From assembly GCA_002989075.1 (NCBI GenBank), contig PSQN01000012.1, positions 744,001 through 808,000 of the forward strand: a stretch of 64,000 nt of DNA. The letters are read 5' to 3'. This document shows positions 1 to 11,400 of this stretch, one piece after another (the first letter of the stretch is position 1; every line of letters begins with the position of its first letter). Below the pieces are notes generated by a model. That model saw nothing but the letters and a program-made list of their open reading frames with translations, was not told where the DNA came from and ran no database searches. Origin of the DNA: Arthonia radiata. Its lineage: Eukaryota > Ascomycota > Arthoniomycetes > Arthoniales > Arthoniaceae. The position numbers and the translations under genes were made by a program.

Positions 1-205
1 CTCTGCTGTCACGACCTCGTCTCGTGGCGGTATGGCCGCTGCTGCTCGCCTGTGCAGCTTGGCGGCCGAGCAGCCCCTGTCTTTCGGCGTCATGGCTGAT
101 CTCCTCAGCACCACGATGACTGGCGGATGAGGATGGTCTTGAAGAAATTGCCTCTTCGTATGTCGGAATTGGGAGCGAGTCGTATTTCTCGGAGGCTTTA
201 GACAT
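1..205 (-). CDS. 5' end of an unrecognised protein, cut by the window edge
   Basis: Reading leftwards from an ATG at 205-203, the frame stays open to the window edge (68 codons). It begins MSKASEKYDSLPIPTYEEA and continues with a Ser-rich stretch and a GLLGR-like segment. A PTYEEA/PPxY-like motif and a polar, Ser-rich N-terminus are typical of cytosolic tails of fungal membrane or trafficking proteins, but no family can be named from this piece. The gene is divergent from the SR140-like gene, with about 450 bp between the start codons. The open frame and the natural protein composition support it; the rest lies outside the window. Confidence 0.6.
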   Translation of the reverse strand, partial: MSKASEKYDSLPIPTYEEAISSRPSSSASHRGAEEISHDAERQGLLGRQAAQASSSGHTATRRGRDSR

Positions 206-657
206 CTGTCTGGGAGGTGGAGGAAATGCTCATGAGGACGAGCGTTGCGATGGCGGGAAGGTCATAACGCGGTCGTTACTTTTGCGGCGGCCCAACAAAA
301 CAGTGATGTGTACAGGTAATGAACGGCTAGGGAGGGATTCGATGAAGGCGATTCGAATGAGGTGGTGGTCTGGAAGCCTGCATCGACGGCTGGGATGAGG
401 ACGTACTCCTATGCCTCACCAGCCTGGCCCAGCCCTAAAGTCCATCTTAGCTCCGGGGGAAGGATGTATGCCAAAGATGCGAGAACGAGAGCTCTTCCTT
501 CTCCAGCAGACGTCTGACCACCCCGACAACTACCTTTCCACCTATCCCTGCTGTTGAAAGAATGAAGCGCGCTCTGAACATTCTGCGGCACTTTCAATCG
601 GTTTATATGGGCCCAATGACTCGTCCATGAGCTGGAAGACCTGATATTAACTACAAC
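206..657. promoter_or_regulatory. Divergent intergenic region between two start codons
   Basis: This stretch must hold the promoters and 5' leaders of the cut-off gene to the left and the SR140-like gene to the right. No convincing TATA box or known operator was recognised. A 62-codon antisense ORF inside it has no protein-like features. Confidence 0.4.
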
Positions 658-3057
658 ATGAGTTCAAGGGAGACCAAGGAGAGTCAGTCCTCGTACACGC
701 GTAAAAAGGAAGAAGAGGAGTCGAAGCGCGCAAAAGATCGAGCTGAGCGTGAAGCTGTTCTACATGAATTCACAAAGTACTTTGAAGAAGACGATGACGC
801 AGAAGAGGCCTCCCGGACAGGCGACAAGCGACATCGAGCGCCAGGAGCCATGCTTAACAGCGGTCCTGGCAGCCTCGACAACGACCTCGGCTTCCGTCCG
901 CCGCCAAAGAAGGCAAGAACGGGTGACACCCTGATCAGACAGAGCAGTGACGGGATGCGAAGTGGAAGAACGGCAAGCATATTGGCACTAGATGATGAAG
1001 ACGAATCGGAAACACACAGCAAGAATGCCAACAGGTCAGCAAAACAAGCAGCATCAAAGCCTACGCTGCAATTACAGGACCTACCGTTGGACGTTTCCGA
1101 GGCCAAAGTCAAAGGTCTGCTCCCAGAATCGCTCAACGTGCTGAGCGTACGGATCATTCCTCCCCCAAAAACTAATCAAGCAACTGGCGACCGTCGGTCA
1201 AACACCGCGATTGCGACGATCCATGCCGACACCAGCGGTCGTGACATGGACGACGCGATTCGACTTCTAGACAACAAGTACGTGGGCTACGGTCATCATC
1301 TCAAGATCTCCAGAGGTTTATCATCCACGGCGATGGAGTCACGTCTGACGAACCCTTCATCATTGCATTCAGCTTTGGTATCGAAGCCGTTTGGTGCGCG
1401 TGCTGTCACGAGAGATGCGCAGACTCATTCACTGTCCAGAGCACCGCCGCCTTCAGAGTACAGCGCCCGTATTGCCCCGCCTCAGTCCTATGCTCCGTCG
1501 AGAATGGATCCTCGAGAGAAGCACATTACAACTGAAATCAATATCGTCCCTCCTCCATCTCTTCATGAGCTCAAAGCGATACATCGGACCATCGAGGGTG
1601 TGCTGAGCATGGGTCCTCGATTCGAAGCACTCCTCATGAGCAGACCCGAGGTCCAGAATGATGAGAAGTGGGCATGGATTTGGGATGCGAGAAGTCAAGG
1701 CGGCGTTTACTACCGATGGCGTTTGTGGACCATTGTGACAGGCGCAGAGCAAGAAGGCAAACGGCAGGCCGTCGAGCAGCCTATTTTTGAGAACAACCTG
1801 GACTGGACAAGCGCTGGCAAGGATTTGCCCTTCGAATTCATCGAGCAAGTCGGCGACATCGCGCTTGACTCAGAGTACGACTCTGATGCGGAAGAAGAGT
1901 CAGACGACGAAGGTTTTGTGCGCAATAAGCGCTTTGATCGTGGCGGCATCAAGACCGGGCCGGGCGCTGAAGAGGACGTCAACGTCGGAACTTACCTGGA
2001 TCCAATGCAAAAGGCGAAGCTGCTTCATCTGTTGGCAAGATTGCCAACGACTATCGGGAAATTGACCAGAGGCGACGTCGCACGCGTCATGGCATTTGCT
2101 ATCGGTCACGCCAATGTGGGTGTAGCTGAAATAGTGGACCTACTCGTCGTGAACGTGCTGCGGCCTTTCTGTACCAACCGAAGCCCGAGCTCGAGCGACG
2201 CCGAACCAGACGAAGGTACAGAGAAGCCTGCGACCGGGCTGGGCGGCGCAGCTGAGACAAACACTCAAATGAACGGCGAGAAAAGTGACCAAGCCAAAGC
2301 AGACGACAGCAGCGCTCGCCTAGTCAGTCTTTACCTCATCAGTGACATCATGTCTGCCTCAACTTCCTGCAATGTGCGCTCGGCTTGGCGGTATCGCAGT
2401 CTTTTCGAAGCCGCTCTGCGGAAGCACAACGCGTTCGGTAAGCTTGGACGCCTCGACCGTGACCTAAAGATGGGTCGCATGACGGCAGAGAAGTTCAAAC
2501 GCAGCGTTCATACTCTCCTTGGGATGTGGCAAGAATGGTCTACATTCAGCGCGCAAGCGCACGAGGACTTTGCCAAGGCATTTGACAATCCGCCGTTAAC
2601 AGATGAGGAGAAGCAGATCGAGGAGCGCAAAGCGGAGGAGAAGCGAGCAGCTGACAAAGCGAAGGCCAGGAGTGATGGGGTGAAGGCTGTGGGCAGCAAG
2701 CCAAAAACTATGAGTACGAAAGATGAAAAGAGGCGCGACGATGATCTTGATCGACGGAAATTGGCCGATGCTGACATGAGAGACACACAGAGACAAAGCG
2801 AACCACAAAAGGCTCCGAGTCCGTCCTCGGCGAGCAACCTCCTGAAAAGCAGAGATTCAACGTCCACGGACTCGGCCCAACATCCGCGAAAGTTCGAGCT
2901 CAGCAGCAGCAAACCACACCCGTCAAAGGTCTCCGACCAACCCCAGGGGCGCACATCTCAGCGTGGTACTGAGACGGCGAGAGCGCAGCCCTCGAAAACA
3001 CAGCCGAGCAGTCGAGGGCGCGCACGTGCAGAGGACATGTTCGGAGACTCTGATTGA
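658..3057 (+). CDS. SR140: SR140/U2SURP-like U2 snRNP-associated splicing factor
   Basis: Single-exon gene of 799 aa. The predicted order is that of the SR140 (U2SURP) family. A charged N-terminus (1-135) is followed by an RRM-like fold (about 136-220, with the pattern LQLQDLPLDV...GHHLKISRG). Next comes a SURP-like module (about 303-360, with RFEALLMSRPEV and YYRWRLWTIV), then a CID domain (about 450-635) in which an acidic, Ser-rich insert (about 510-550) separates the helices. The tail (640-799) is rich in Lys, Arg, Glu and Ser and is probably disordered. Family members bind U2 snRNP in the nucleus and act in pre-mRNA splicing; the CID may contact the polymerase II tail. The start is the first ATG of the frame. 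The RRM is divergent, so the name rests on the RRM-SURP-CID combination. Confidence 0.8.
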   Translation: MSSRETKESQSSYTRKKEEEESKRAKDRAEREAVLHEFTKYFEEDDDAEEASRTGDKRHRAPGAMLNSGPGSLDNDLGFRPPPKKARTGDTLIRQSSDGMRSGRTASILALDDEDESETHSKNANRSAKQAASKPTLQLQDLPLDVSEAKVKGLLPESLNVLSVRIIPPPKTNQATGDRRSNTAIATIHADTSGRDMDDAIRLLDNKYVGYGHHLKISRGLSSTAMESRLTNPSSLHSALVSKPFGARAVTRDAQTHSLSRAPPPSEYSARIAPPQSYAPSRMDPREKHITTEINIVPPPSLHELKAIHRTIEGVLSMGPRFEALLMSRPEVQNDEKWAWIWDARSQGGVYYRWRLWTIVTGAEQEGKRQAVEQPIFENNLDWTSAGKDLPFEFIEQVGDIALDSEYDSDAEEESDDEGFVRNKRFDRGGIKTGPGAEEDVNVGTYLDPMQKAKLLHLLARLPTTIGKLTRGDVARVMAFAIGHANVGVAEIVDLLVVNVLRPFCTNRSPSSSDAEPDEGTEKPATGLGGAAETNTQMNGEKSDQAKADDSSARLVSLYLISDIMSASTSCNVRSAWRYRSLFEAALRKHNAFGKLGRLDRDLKMGRMTAEKFKRSVHTLLGMWQEWSTFSAQAHEDFAKAFDNPPLTDEEKQIEERKAEEKRAADKAKARSDGVKAVGSKPKTMSTKDEKRRDDDLDRRKLADADMRDTQRQSEPQKAPSPSSASNLLKSRDSTSTDSAQHPRKFELSSSKPHPSKVSDQPQGRTSQRGTETARAQPSKTQPSSRGRARAEDMFGDSD

Positions 3058-3428
3058 TATACGATACAAAAGCCATGAATTGACGATCGAGACTGCGTTT
3101 GCCATTTTGGCTCCTTCCCTACATTGGCGCAATCTTCTGTGTTCTTTGTCCGGCAGACAAAAGCATTGTCCCCAGCAGAAGACGAATAAGCGCCTTACAA
3201 TTTCGTCATGACAAAGAACGCGCAACAGGCTTTGACCTTAAGTATCTTCCTTCGGCGCTACCGATCATGTTGGCTCGTCATCGCTGTGCGTTCACACATC
3301 TTTTCATCAAACTCGCTTGTATTGAATACACCACATTAAGCTCACAACATTATCAATCACCCATCCCTGACACTCCCCTTTCAACTAGGCCATCACCGCG
3401 TCATTATTACTACAACCACCACAGCAAC
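3058..3428. other. Intergenic region, SR140 3' end and CFEM promoter
   Basis: This holds the 3' end of the splicing-factor gene and the upstream region of the CFEM gene. The last 100 bp are rich in CA/CT-type sequence (for example ACAACCACCACAGCAAC just before the ATG), a usual fungal leader context. No other gene was seen. Confidence 0.4.
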
Positions 3429-3761
3429 ATGCATCTCCCACTCACCCTCTCACTTCCCCTCCTTCTTCCCCTCCTCACCCATGCCCTCCCCAACCCCAAC
3501 TCCTGGGCCATCCCCGCGCCCACAGCCGCCAACGACCCCTTCACCATCTTGACCCTTCCCCCGTGCGCGCAGACCTGCATGAGCAACATCGCGCACGGCG
3601 CCGCGGCCCCAGGCTGCAAGTCAGGCGATATGAAGTGTATCTGCAAGGACCCGAACTTTGGGAATGCGCTGAGGGATTGTGGACGCCAGAGCTGTCAAGG
3701 GAATGCGGTTGTGGCGAATGAGATGGCGGTGAGGATGTTGGCGTTGGTCTGTCCTCGGTAG
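3429..3761 (+). CDS. Small secreted CFEM-domain protein
   Basis: This encodes a 110-aa protein. An upstream in-frame ATG at 3099 would add 110 residues with no signal character, so the start at 3429 is chosen: it opens a clear signal peptide (hydrophobic 3-17, likely cleavage near 19, after THA). The mature part has eight cysteines at 46, 50, 63, 70, 72, 84, 89 and 108, with the CFEM spacing: PxCAxxC, then CKSGDMKCIC, then CxxxxC and a final Cys. Asp67, the position that ligands heme iron in characterised CFEM proteins, is present. No C-terminal hydrophobic GPI signal is visible, so the protein is probably soluble and secreted. CFEM proteins serve in heme/iron capture, in the cell wall, or as virulence effectors; which applies here cannot be told from sequence. 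Confidence 0.85.
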   Translation: MHLPLTLSLPLLLPLLTHALPNPNSWAIPAPTAANDPFTILTLPPCAQTCMSNIAHGAAAPGCKSGDMKCICKDPNFGNALRDCGRQSCQGNAVVANEMAVRMLALVCPR

Positions 3762-4006
3762 TGGTGAGGATGGGGACGAGGGATGAGAGTGGAGTAGATG
3801 CAGGGGATTGAAATGGAGCACACACGCTAATAGGTAGGAGTTGTACAGAATAGATCTGCATTCCTCGTGTCTGATGTTCATGTGATTGCGTCGCTGGTGA
3901 GCGTAGCTTCGTCTCTCGTACACGTCTAGTTGTTGTACTGTCGCTGCAGGTTCGTCATGCATCAACTATGATAAAACTCGAAGCCGTCCACCTGCTCCAC
4001 GTCTAC

Positions 4007-5206
4007 TCATCCATCCCCCGGCCGCCTCAACTCCAACACCTCCTCCAACCTCACCTCGCCCTTTCCACCCCATCCACTCCGTCCGTGCTCCACCGCCGGT
4101 CTCACCTTCGCGTACCAATTCCACGCCCGTCTGTCCAACTCATCCTTACTCAACGTCTTCGCCCACGAGCTGAAGAGTAGATCCACAGCCCCCAGCGCGC
4201 ACGCCAGATTCGTTTCTTTCTCCTTGATAGCCGCTGCTGAGCGTGCTTTTGCGCTCAGAGGCTTCTCCTTCTTCCCATCTTGATTGACTTGCACATGCTC
4301 AACGTGCGTGTTAGACGCCGACGCCGACGGGAACGCCCTACTCAAATACTCATACCCCGACACCGCCGTATGCACCGGTAACCCACTCTTCCCCTCCGCC
4401 ATCGCATCGAGGTCGAGGCCCCAGTACCAGTCTTCCTCTTCCCGTCCCCGCCTATCCACACTACTCTTAACCTCATCACCCTCCTCCCCGACCTGCGACC
4501 GCCCCAACGTCTCCTGCGTGCCCACACCATCCCCCTCTTCACCCCCCTCATCCCCCATCCCTCCACCCTCCTCCCCACCCACCGCCTCATCCCTCTCCCG
4601 CCTCAAAACAGCCACCCCCCGCCCCAAAACCCGCAAACTCCTATGCCCCCTCCCCAATTCCTCCGCCGCGTCCACCTTCCTTCCGTCCACGACGCCGAGA
4701 TCTCGCCCCTTCGCCTTCGCACCCGCGCTTACGACCGCCATGCCCAGACTTAGTCGACTCGATTCAGGCTGCGCAGGATACGTGTACCCCAGCAGCACGG
4801 TCGCGAACGCGAGAAGCAGCGGCGCGCGGTTTGTGTAGATCACGGTTTCCTTTAACCTCTTCTCGTCATGCACGGGATTTGGTAGAGGCGGGCAAATCTT
4901 TTGATCGCGGGCGGTGCCGATGAGTGCCTCCGACCCTCTCCGCCGTTTCCTCGGCGAGATCTCAGTATCCGCGCCGGACGACCGTTTCTTGGCTGCGCGT
5001 TTCGCAGCGTTGTGGATTTGTTTCGCGTATTTGGCGTCGGGGTCTGCGGGGGCGAGGAGGGCTTTTAGGTCGGCGAGGGGGGTGGACGCGAGGGATTCGG
5101 GGGTGAGGGAGGCGGCGTGCAGGGGCTTTGCGAGGGACAGGGCGGAGGTGAGGGGGATGGAGGCGGTTTGGGCGAGGAAGCGGATTAGGGGTTGGATGTC
5201 TGGCAT
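4007..5206 (-). CDS. Hypothetical protein with conserved-looking blocks, function unknown
   Basis: This encodes 399 aa if it starts at the ATG at 5206 (MPDIQPLIRFLAQ). The frame is open for 95 more codons upstream, but that part is Pro/His-rich and looks like leader sequence. Three parts look conserved: an N-terminal helical segment of about 75 residues, a central block around YTNRAPLLLAFATVLLGYTYP followed by SSRLSLGMAVVSA, and a C-terminal Trp-rich block (RRAWNWYAKVRP...GWGGKGEVRLEEVL). Between them lie a basic KRRRG segment (nuclear-type signal) and a long Gly/Glu-rich linker of low complexity. I do not recognise the family. It lies in tandem with the ATR kinase (266 bp between the kinase stop and this start) and is convergent with the CFEM gene. 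Confidence 0.65.
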   Translation of the reverse strand: MPDIQPLIRFLAQTASIPLTSALSLAKPLHAASLTPESLASTPLADLKALLAPADPDAKYAKQIHNAAKRAAKKRSSGADTEISPRKRRRGSEALIGTARDQKICPPLPNPVHDEKRLKETVIYTNRAPLLLAFATVLLGYTYPAQPESSRLSLGMAVVSAGAKAKGRDLGVVDGRKVDAAEELGRGHRSLRVLGRGVAVLRRERDEAVGGEEGGGMGDEGGEEGDGVGTQETLGRSQVGEEGDEVKSSVDRRGREEEDWYWGLDLDAMAEGKSGLPVHTAVSGYEYLSRAFPSASASNTHVEHVQVNQDGKKEKPLSAKARSAAAIKEKETNLACALGAVDLLFSSWAKTLSKDELDRRAWNWYAKVRPAVEHGRSGWGGKGEVRLEEVLELRRPGDG

Positions 5207-5472
5207 TGTTTGGGTGTTGAGTGCCTGTGGAGGAACTGGTGAGGTGGGTGTGTGTGTGAGCATGTGGAGTTGGGTAGGAAGAGATGGATGTGGGTGTGAC
5301 GTCAGCGGTCTGCAGGGGACGCGTTTGGGACGCGTTGAGTGGGGAGGGTAATGTAATTTGGGTTTTGATGAGTAGATTGATTTCTGCTGAAAGATCTGAT
5401 GATGTAGTTCGTGTCTAAATAGTGATAAAGTGTAGATATCTATACGCAGCCGCACTATGGTCCCCGGCAATC

Positions 5473-8400
5473 TTACAAAAAAGCACACCACCCAATGTAC
5501 ATCCGCGCCAGTCTATGCGGGTCCACCGCCATGGCAATCAGCGCCTCCACGTATCCCTGCACATTCAGCGGCAAGCTCTCTCCAGGCAGCATACCCCTCA
5601 GCTTGCCGCGCACACTCTCCAGCACCTCCCGTGGCGACTCAGGTATCACCTGGTTGCTGCCTAGTCCACCGTTGATGCCTGGAACCTTAACTACTCTAAT
5701 CCCTTTTGAACGGCCGACGAAGTCCGCTGTTGGGTCGTAAACGAAGGTCTCCAGAATTGTAAGCAGAGCGTCCTCTTGCTGCCTCATGACAGCCAAAGTA
5801 ACTTCGGCCGCTTTCCTGAAGTAGCCTTCCACACCAGTCGCACCCATGGCGTCGATCATATTGTGGGTGAGGCGAAACGGCACGAGCTCCGGCTTTTCGA
5901 AGGTCAAGCCCTTATCGAACAGGCAGTTGAAGTCGACGTGGAAGACCCCCCCATTTTCTTCTTCAAGTAGGACGTTCTCGCCGTGACGGTCACCTAGACC
6001 GAGAGTGTGACCGACTATCGAGGCCACAGCAGCGGATCGCGAGTAGCGTGTCCGTGCCGCGTACCAAGCGTCAGGCGCCGGAAAGTTCTCCATGAACCAC
6101 TCGTGCAGGATCGGGAAGTACATGTCAAGTAGCTGATGCGTGAAGATGTTGATCGACTCCGGAGGGTTCGCGCACGCCTCATTAAGGAGATTGCGAAGTA
6201 GGTTGTAGTCAATTTTGACGCCCTTAGCCCTGTAAAGCGCAATAAGAATGTCACGGAGGGGCTTGAGGCCCTCCACCCATTCGATGATACCACACCGTTC
6301 ATTAAGCGGCGTCACTGAGTACGTCTTAATGTATAGACGCCTCGCGGAAGCTGCAGCATCCTTCTTGAGACCTCTGTTGATCATGGCGTTATACTCCATA
6401 AGTCGTTGGTCTTTGCGCAGGTCATCATTGGGCTTGCAAAGTAGCCCATATCTTTGACCGTCGGAGCCTCTCGCAGTGAGCTTTCGTGGTTTCTGGAGTG
6501 ACGAGAGAACGAGAACGCTGTCCTCGAAAGCATTGATCGTCACCGCTTCTCTGGTCATCGGGAAAGCTTTGTGAGCTCGCATAGCCCGAGAACTGTTGGT
6601 CTTGGGTAAACTTGCTGTAAGTGTCTTCTCCCACGGTATGACCAGAGGACACGGCGCGACCTTTGTCTTGAATCCGAGATCCTTTTGGATGCTGACATGG
6701 GACGTACGACCCTGTATGGCCACTTCACATGCTCTTAGCAGCTCGTCGGAAAGCTTCTGGCCCCTAGTTATAAGATCGCGGAGGTCAACGGAGACTCCCT
6801 CATTTCTGATCGTCTTGGATGTGTTTTGTTTGATTCTGTTGAGGAGCGCCAGCCCCCGGTTGGCTCTGTCAGCAGACGACGACTTTACGGTACCAAGCAG
6901 CGACCACAGCGCCTGTTGTGGGTAAGTCGAGATGACCCTGACAATGACCAGCGACAGGACGTCCCACACACTTTGGTGCTCATGGCTAATTCGCGTGATC
7001 ATTTGAGCGAGTGCTGTGTAGAATACGAATGCTGAGATCTTATCTGCATACTTCCTGACCTGTTTGTTGATGCCATCGAGGAACTTGAGGCGCTGTTGAT
7101 TTGCTTTCTCGCGTATGTCGGAAGGCACTTCGCGAGGTATCTGCCGGGTTGCTTCGATACCAAAGTCTAGCCACAAAGTAAGTAGCTTGGGTAGGGACTC
7201 GTTGATGTATTTGCAACCAAAGGTTAAGGATCGCAGATAGTTCTCGACTACAAGCTTGATAGTCTCGCCGCTCAACGTTCGGTAGCTCTGTCTGCTCAGC
7301 GGCAAAGCTCGCTCAGAATCTAATAATTTGTTGTAGAACTTGCCCAAGCTGTACAAACCCTTCTCCCATTTCTGGAACGAGAAGGTGACTTGCCGGTATT
7401 GTAGGAGCACAGCTTCCGAGGACGTCTGGCCCGCTTGATCCAGCCACTTCGCCTTGAGAAGCTGCGCTTTTGCGGCGAGCATGCTCTGCTGAGCCTGTGG
7501 ATCGTGGTCTGGGTTGGTAGTCATACTTGTGAGCGCATTCGTGCTCGTGTCCATTGCGTGAGAGTTGCCCTGCGCGTCTGTTAATACCCCGGCTGCTGCA
7601 AAAGCGCTTGTCGCCATTGCACCCTCAAGACTCTGGATGGCTTTGCGATGCTCGCCCTCGTTCCAAAGCAAGCGAGCTTGCTCAATCTTGGCAGATTCAT
7701 CTCCCAGTCGTGTTGCGTTGTAGACAGCGTTGTATGCAAGAGATAGATTTGGTCCCTTGCGTGCGAGCTTGGCAGTAGTCATCCAGGAGGCCGACAGATT
7801 GTACCCCTCGTTGCGGCCGCCGATCTGGGCAACGGCTCTTCGTAGGCTGAGCAAATACTGTTTGTCCGGATGTGAGCTGCCTAGAGTATCCAGGCGCCGC
7901 GTCAAGACATGCTGAAGCGGCACATCGTTACCCGGCTTCTTGCAACCGCTCACAAGTTCAAGCTCGTATAGAGCGTGCAGCTTCAGAAGAAGGTCCCTGC
8001 TCGACAGCAATGAGGAAGTCGTCGAGCCGTTCAACCCTCGTGCGACTTCCGAACGTAGGTCTTGAACCCTACCACGGAAAGCTGCAACATTGTTGTTGCG
8101 CAGCGCCTTCAATGCCAGTCCTACATGTTGGTTGAAGTCGCCATGTTGCACGACGACAGTGTCTTGCACATTTTGATCGAACCAACGCCAGTCGTTGACG
8201 CACCATGCTGCTTCGGATGCGATAGACACTACGGTTGAGTTCTTGGTGACTGATCCTGGCGCTGATTCAATCTGACGGAGGATCGAAGTAAATTGTGAGG
8301 CCTCCCGCAGGCAAGACAGGGACTTGACCTGAGTGGCGATGTCGTCAGGGGTGTCATTCAGGCGAAGACTATACCAATTTTGTGCAGCTGTCCATCGGCC

Positions 8401-11400
8401 TGCTTTGCGATGTTCAATCGCTTGCTGTTCCGGGTCCAAGATGTGCAGATGTGTTGAGACTCCCGAGATACCGTCGGGTTCGTCAATGTTGGTGTAGATG
8501 TCCTGAAGCCTTTTGTACATCTGCTCCTCTTCTTCGGCGGCTATCTTGCCCTCGTTTTGATCAGCTCGCTCGCGCATATGTGCTTCCCAGTGCAAGATTG
8601 CTCGTGCGAAAGAGCCGCACGCGGCTGCTCTTCGCGAGATAATTTCTGATGGAATGCTTTGCAACACTTCGCCTATATTAGCGATCTGCTGCAAGTCAGC
8701 GCGATCCTGTTCAGCCTCCATCTGATCCATCATTCGCCCAGATCTCTCAATCATCGCCCTGGTAGCGGCAACGGACTTCTTCTTAGCTTGCAGCCAGCGC
8801 GATAAGTAGTCCAGTACTTTGAAGACGTCTTGACTGCAATGCTCCAGGTGGGATGCTTGTGTAGCAGTCAAACTTTCCACTGGCTGTCGCAGCACGGCAA
8901 GTAGCTCCTTGCCAATGCCTAGCGCTTCTCCTTGTGAACCATCGAGTATGATATTTGCGCTCGCGTACGGAAGCAGCATGCTTACAATGGAAGCATCGCA
9001 GCCGCGAATAATTCGAGCCATGCGATCAAAGATCATGCGGGCATTGTCGCCCTTAGCATTACGGAATGCGTCGAGTACAAAGTCTCTAAGCCAAGTGCTG
9101 TGCGTGATGTTCGGTCGATAGATTGGGTGCAGCTTGTCTGTTGCCATGCTGCTGCTATTCGTCTTAAGAACGTAATGGGAGCTCAAAAATGGGGTTAGTG
9201 TCTGTCTTGTCGCGTCTGGAATGGCCATCCATCTAAGGTAGACATCGTCGCCCTGACTGCCTTGCGGTCGGTAGGCGGCAAAAGCATCTTTGCTGAACCC
9301 ACAAAATTTCAGCAACTCCTGCATTACGTATGCGAGAAATCCTTGCGCTCGTGGATTCGTGGCGGCTTGGAAAGCTTTTACAAGGACCCGCTCGAGAAAG
9401 TAGGCAACAAACTCAATAGCTTCGCCAGCCTGTTTGAAGTTGGAAATCATCAATGGCAGGTGAGACTCTCTGACGCTTTCGATCCTATTAGGATCGACAC
9501 ATCCAATGACCCCTAGGCACTGAGCGCTCAGTCCAGCAATACCGGAAGTATCGCTGTGAAATCGTTCAGCAGTGTCGAGTAGAGATCGTATTAGTTGCGC
9601 GATGATCGGCAAAGGTTGTTCTGAGGCGGCTGTTTCGTGTATCCATTGCTGATGCTGCTCAACGTATGGCTGTAACTCCCGCAAAGCCTGTGACACAACG
9701 AGACTACTCTCATCGTGGCAACGCTTGACAAAAGACCACAACTTCTCGCTGACCTCAGCTTCCGCTTTAAATCGTGACAGCTGAGACTCAAATTTGGACA
9801 TGAGGGGAATAGGAGCAAGGGATGGGAGCACGTCGACGATCCCTTGAATCAGAGAACTATAGTTTCGCAACAAGTCTGCAACAGCATCGTATGCTTTTTG
9901 TTGGGTTGTCGTGCTGAAATTCGACCATTTTTGAACGATGAGCGTGAAAGTTTGTTCTATCAGGCTCTCCAATGCTTCGCCTTCCGCGAAAGTTAGTACT
10001 GCAACCCACGCGTCGAAGGCCACGTTGCACAGCTCGGCGATGTCAAAAGCGGCTTGCAAGCACGCTCGGATCTAACACTATCAGTACATGCGACAATCGG
10101 GCGGGCGGTCGGGCATGCATACCTGTGGAAGTGCGACAAGTGCATCTCCTCGAGCGACCGAGACCATTTGCTCGAGTCCTTGTACAGATCGGGTCTTCTC
10201 GATTATTCTTTCATTCGGGTTCTCGATGCTTTGCGAGAGATAATTGACAATGCCAAGAGCATGATTGTCGCAAAAGAGAGTAATCATGCGAGCTTGTGTG
10301 GTGGTACTTCGAGTGGAATGGCCTCGCCGCTCCACAACGAGCGCCAGCTCTTTGAATGCTTGGACAGCCTGATGGGGTTAGTATAACGTGAGCCTCGATC
10401 AAGGAACGAGCCGCTCACCTTTTGCTTCACGTCGTCATGTGAATGGACTGCGACCATTAAAATCTCCCGCGCTACTGCTGCTGGATCAGCTTTGAAGATT
10501 TGAGCGATGTCACTATCGTCAATATCGGCCTTGATACTCGACAGGCATTGTTGGACGACTGCTTCTCCATTGGTTGGATGCTGTGAAATGAGCACTGCAA
10601 GAACTGCATGCAGATTCGGCTCCTTCACGCAGATGTCGAAGGTAGTCGTTCCGTTGCCCTGAGCTTTCGCAATGCGCTGCAGTATCTCGTGCTGACCCCA
10701 CAGCACGAGGTAAGGGACAGTAAAAGCTTGCGTCTCGACCAGCAGACGATCAGTAGTCCAGCCTACCGCATCAGCAAGCATCTGAGCCTTATTAGGCTTC
10801 TTGCGAAGGTCTTTCACCACAGCAATTGCGAGAGTCCGCCAATATGGTCGTAGAAGCTCTTCGGTTGTGTCGAAGAGAGCCTCGGCGACGCGCTGGATCT
10901 CCAAGAATGCTAGACTAGCTATCAAGGTATTCGGGTGACCGAGGTAGTCAATTAGCTGCAGGAGCACAAGATTCAATTCTTCTTCTGTGCACGCCAACCC
11001 CATCTGTCCAAAGGCGAAAATAAGCGTTTCGCACGTCCGCGCATCACTCGCATGAGAGAGCGAACGTAGAAGGTTCAGCGCAGCCATACGGTTTTGCCGC
11101 GCAATATCCGCCGCGGCGTGGTCGGAAATGTTCAGGAACATCGTCAAAGACTGGCCGCTGGCGACTCGCATTTCTCTCGAGGAACTGCGAAGACCTTGCA
11201 GACACCATTTACCAAGCTCGTTAGATTCGAGCTGTAGTAGGTCCAGCTTGTTCGTATGACATGCCCATTGCCGAATCGAAATAGTCGCTGCGACTTTCAA
11301 TCTTGAGGATGATGTGACTGATTCCGTTCTGATGAGTTCGTTTAGAATATCATGATGAGATTGTTCATAGTCAGGGCCAAATGCCTCTCTTTTCATGCGG

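Noticed and set aside
684-1157. 157-codon ORF on the strand opposite to the SR140-like gene
   Set aside because: It is a shadow of the charged, Ser-rich coding region; the composition is Ser-rich without domain features, and the sense frame has clear RRM, SURP and CID regions.
3099-3428. N-terminal extension of the CFEM gene from the ATG at 3099
   Set aside because: It would bury the signal peptide at 3429, and the added residues look like untranslated sequence.
4284-4838. 184-codon Ser/Pro/Thr-rich ORF on the plus strand
   Set aside because: It is antisense to the Gly/Glu-rich linker of the gene at 4007-5206. The bias follows from GC-skewed low-complexity DNA.
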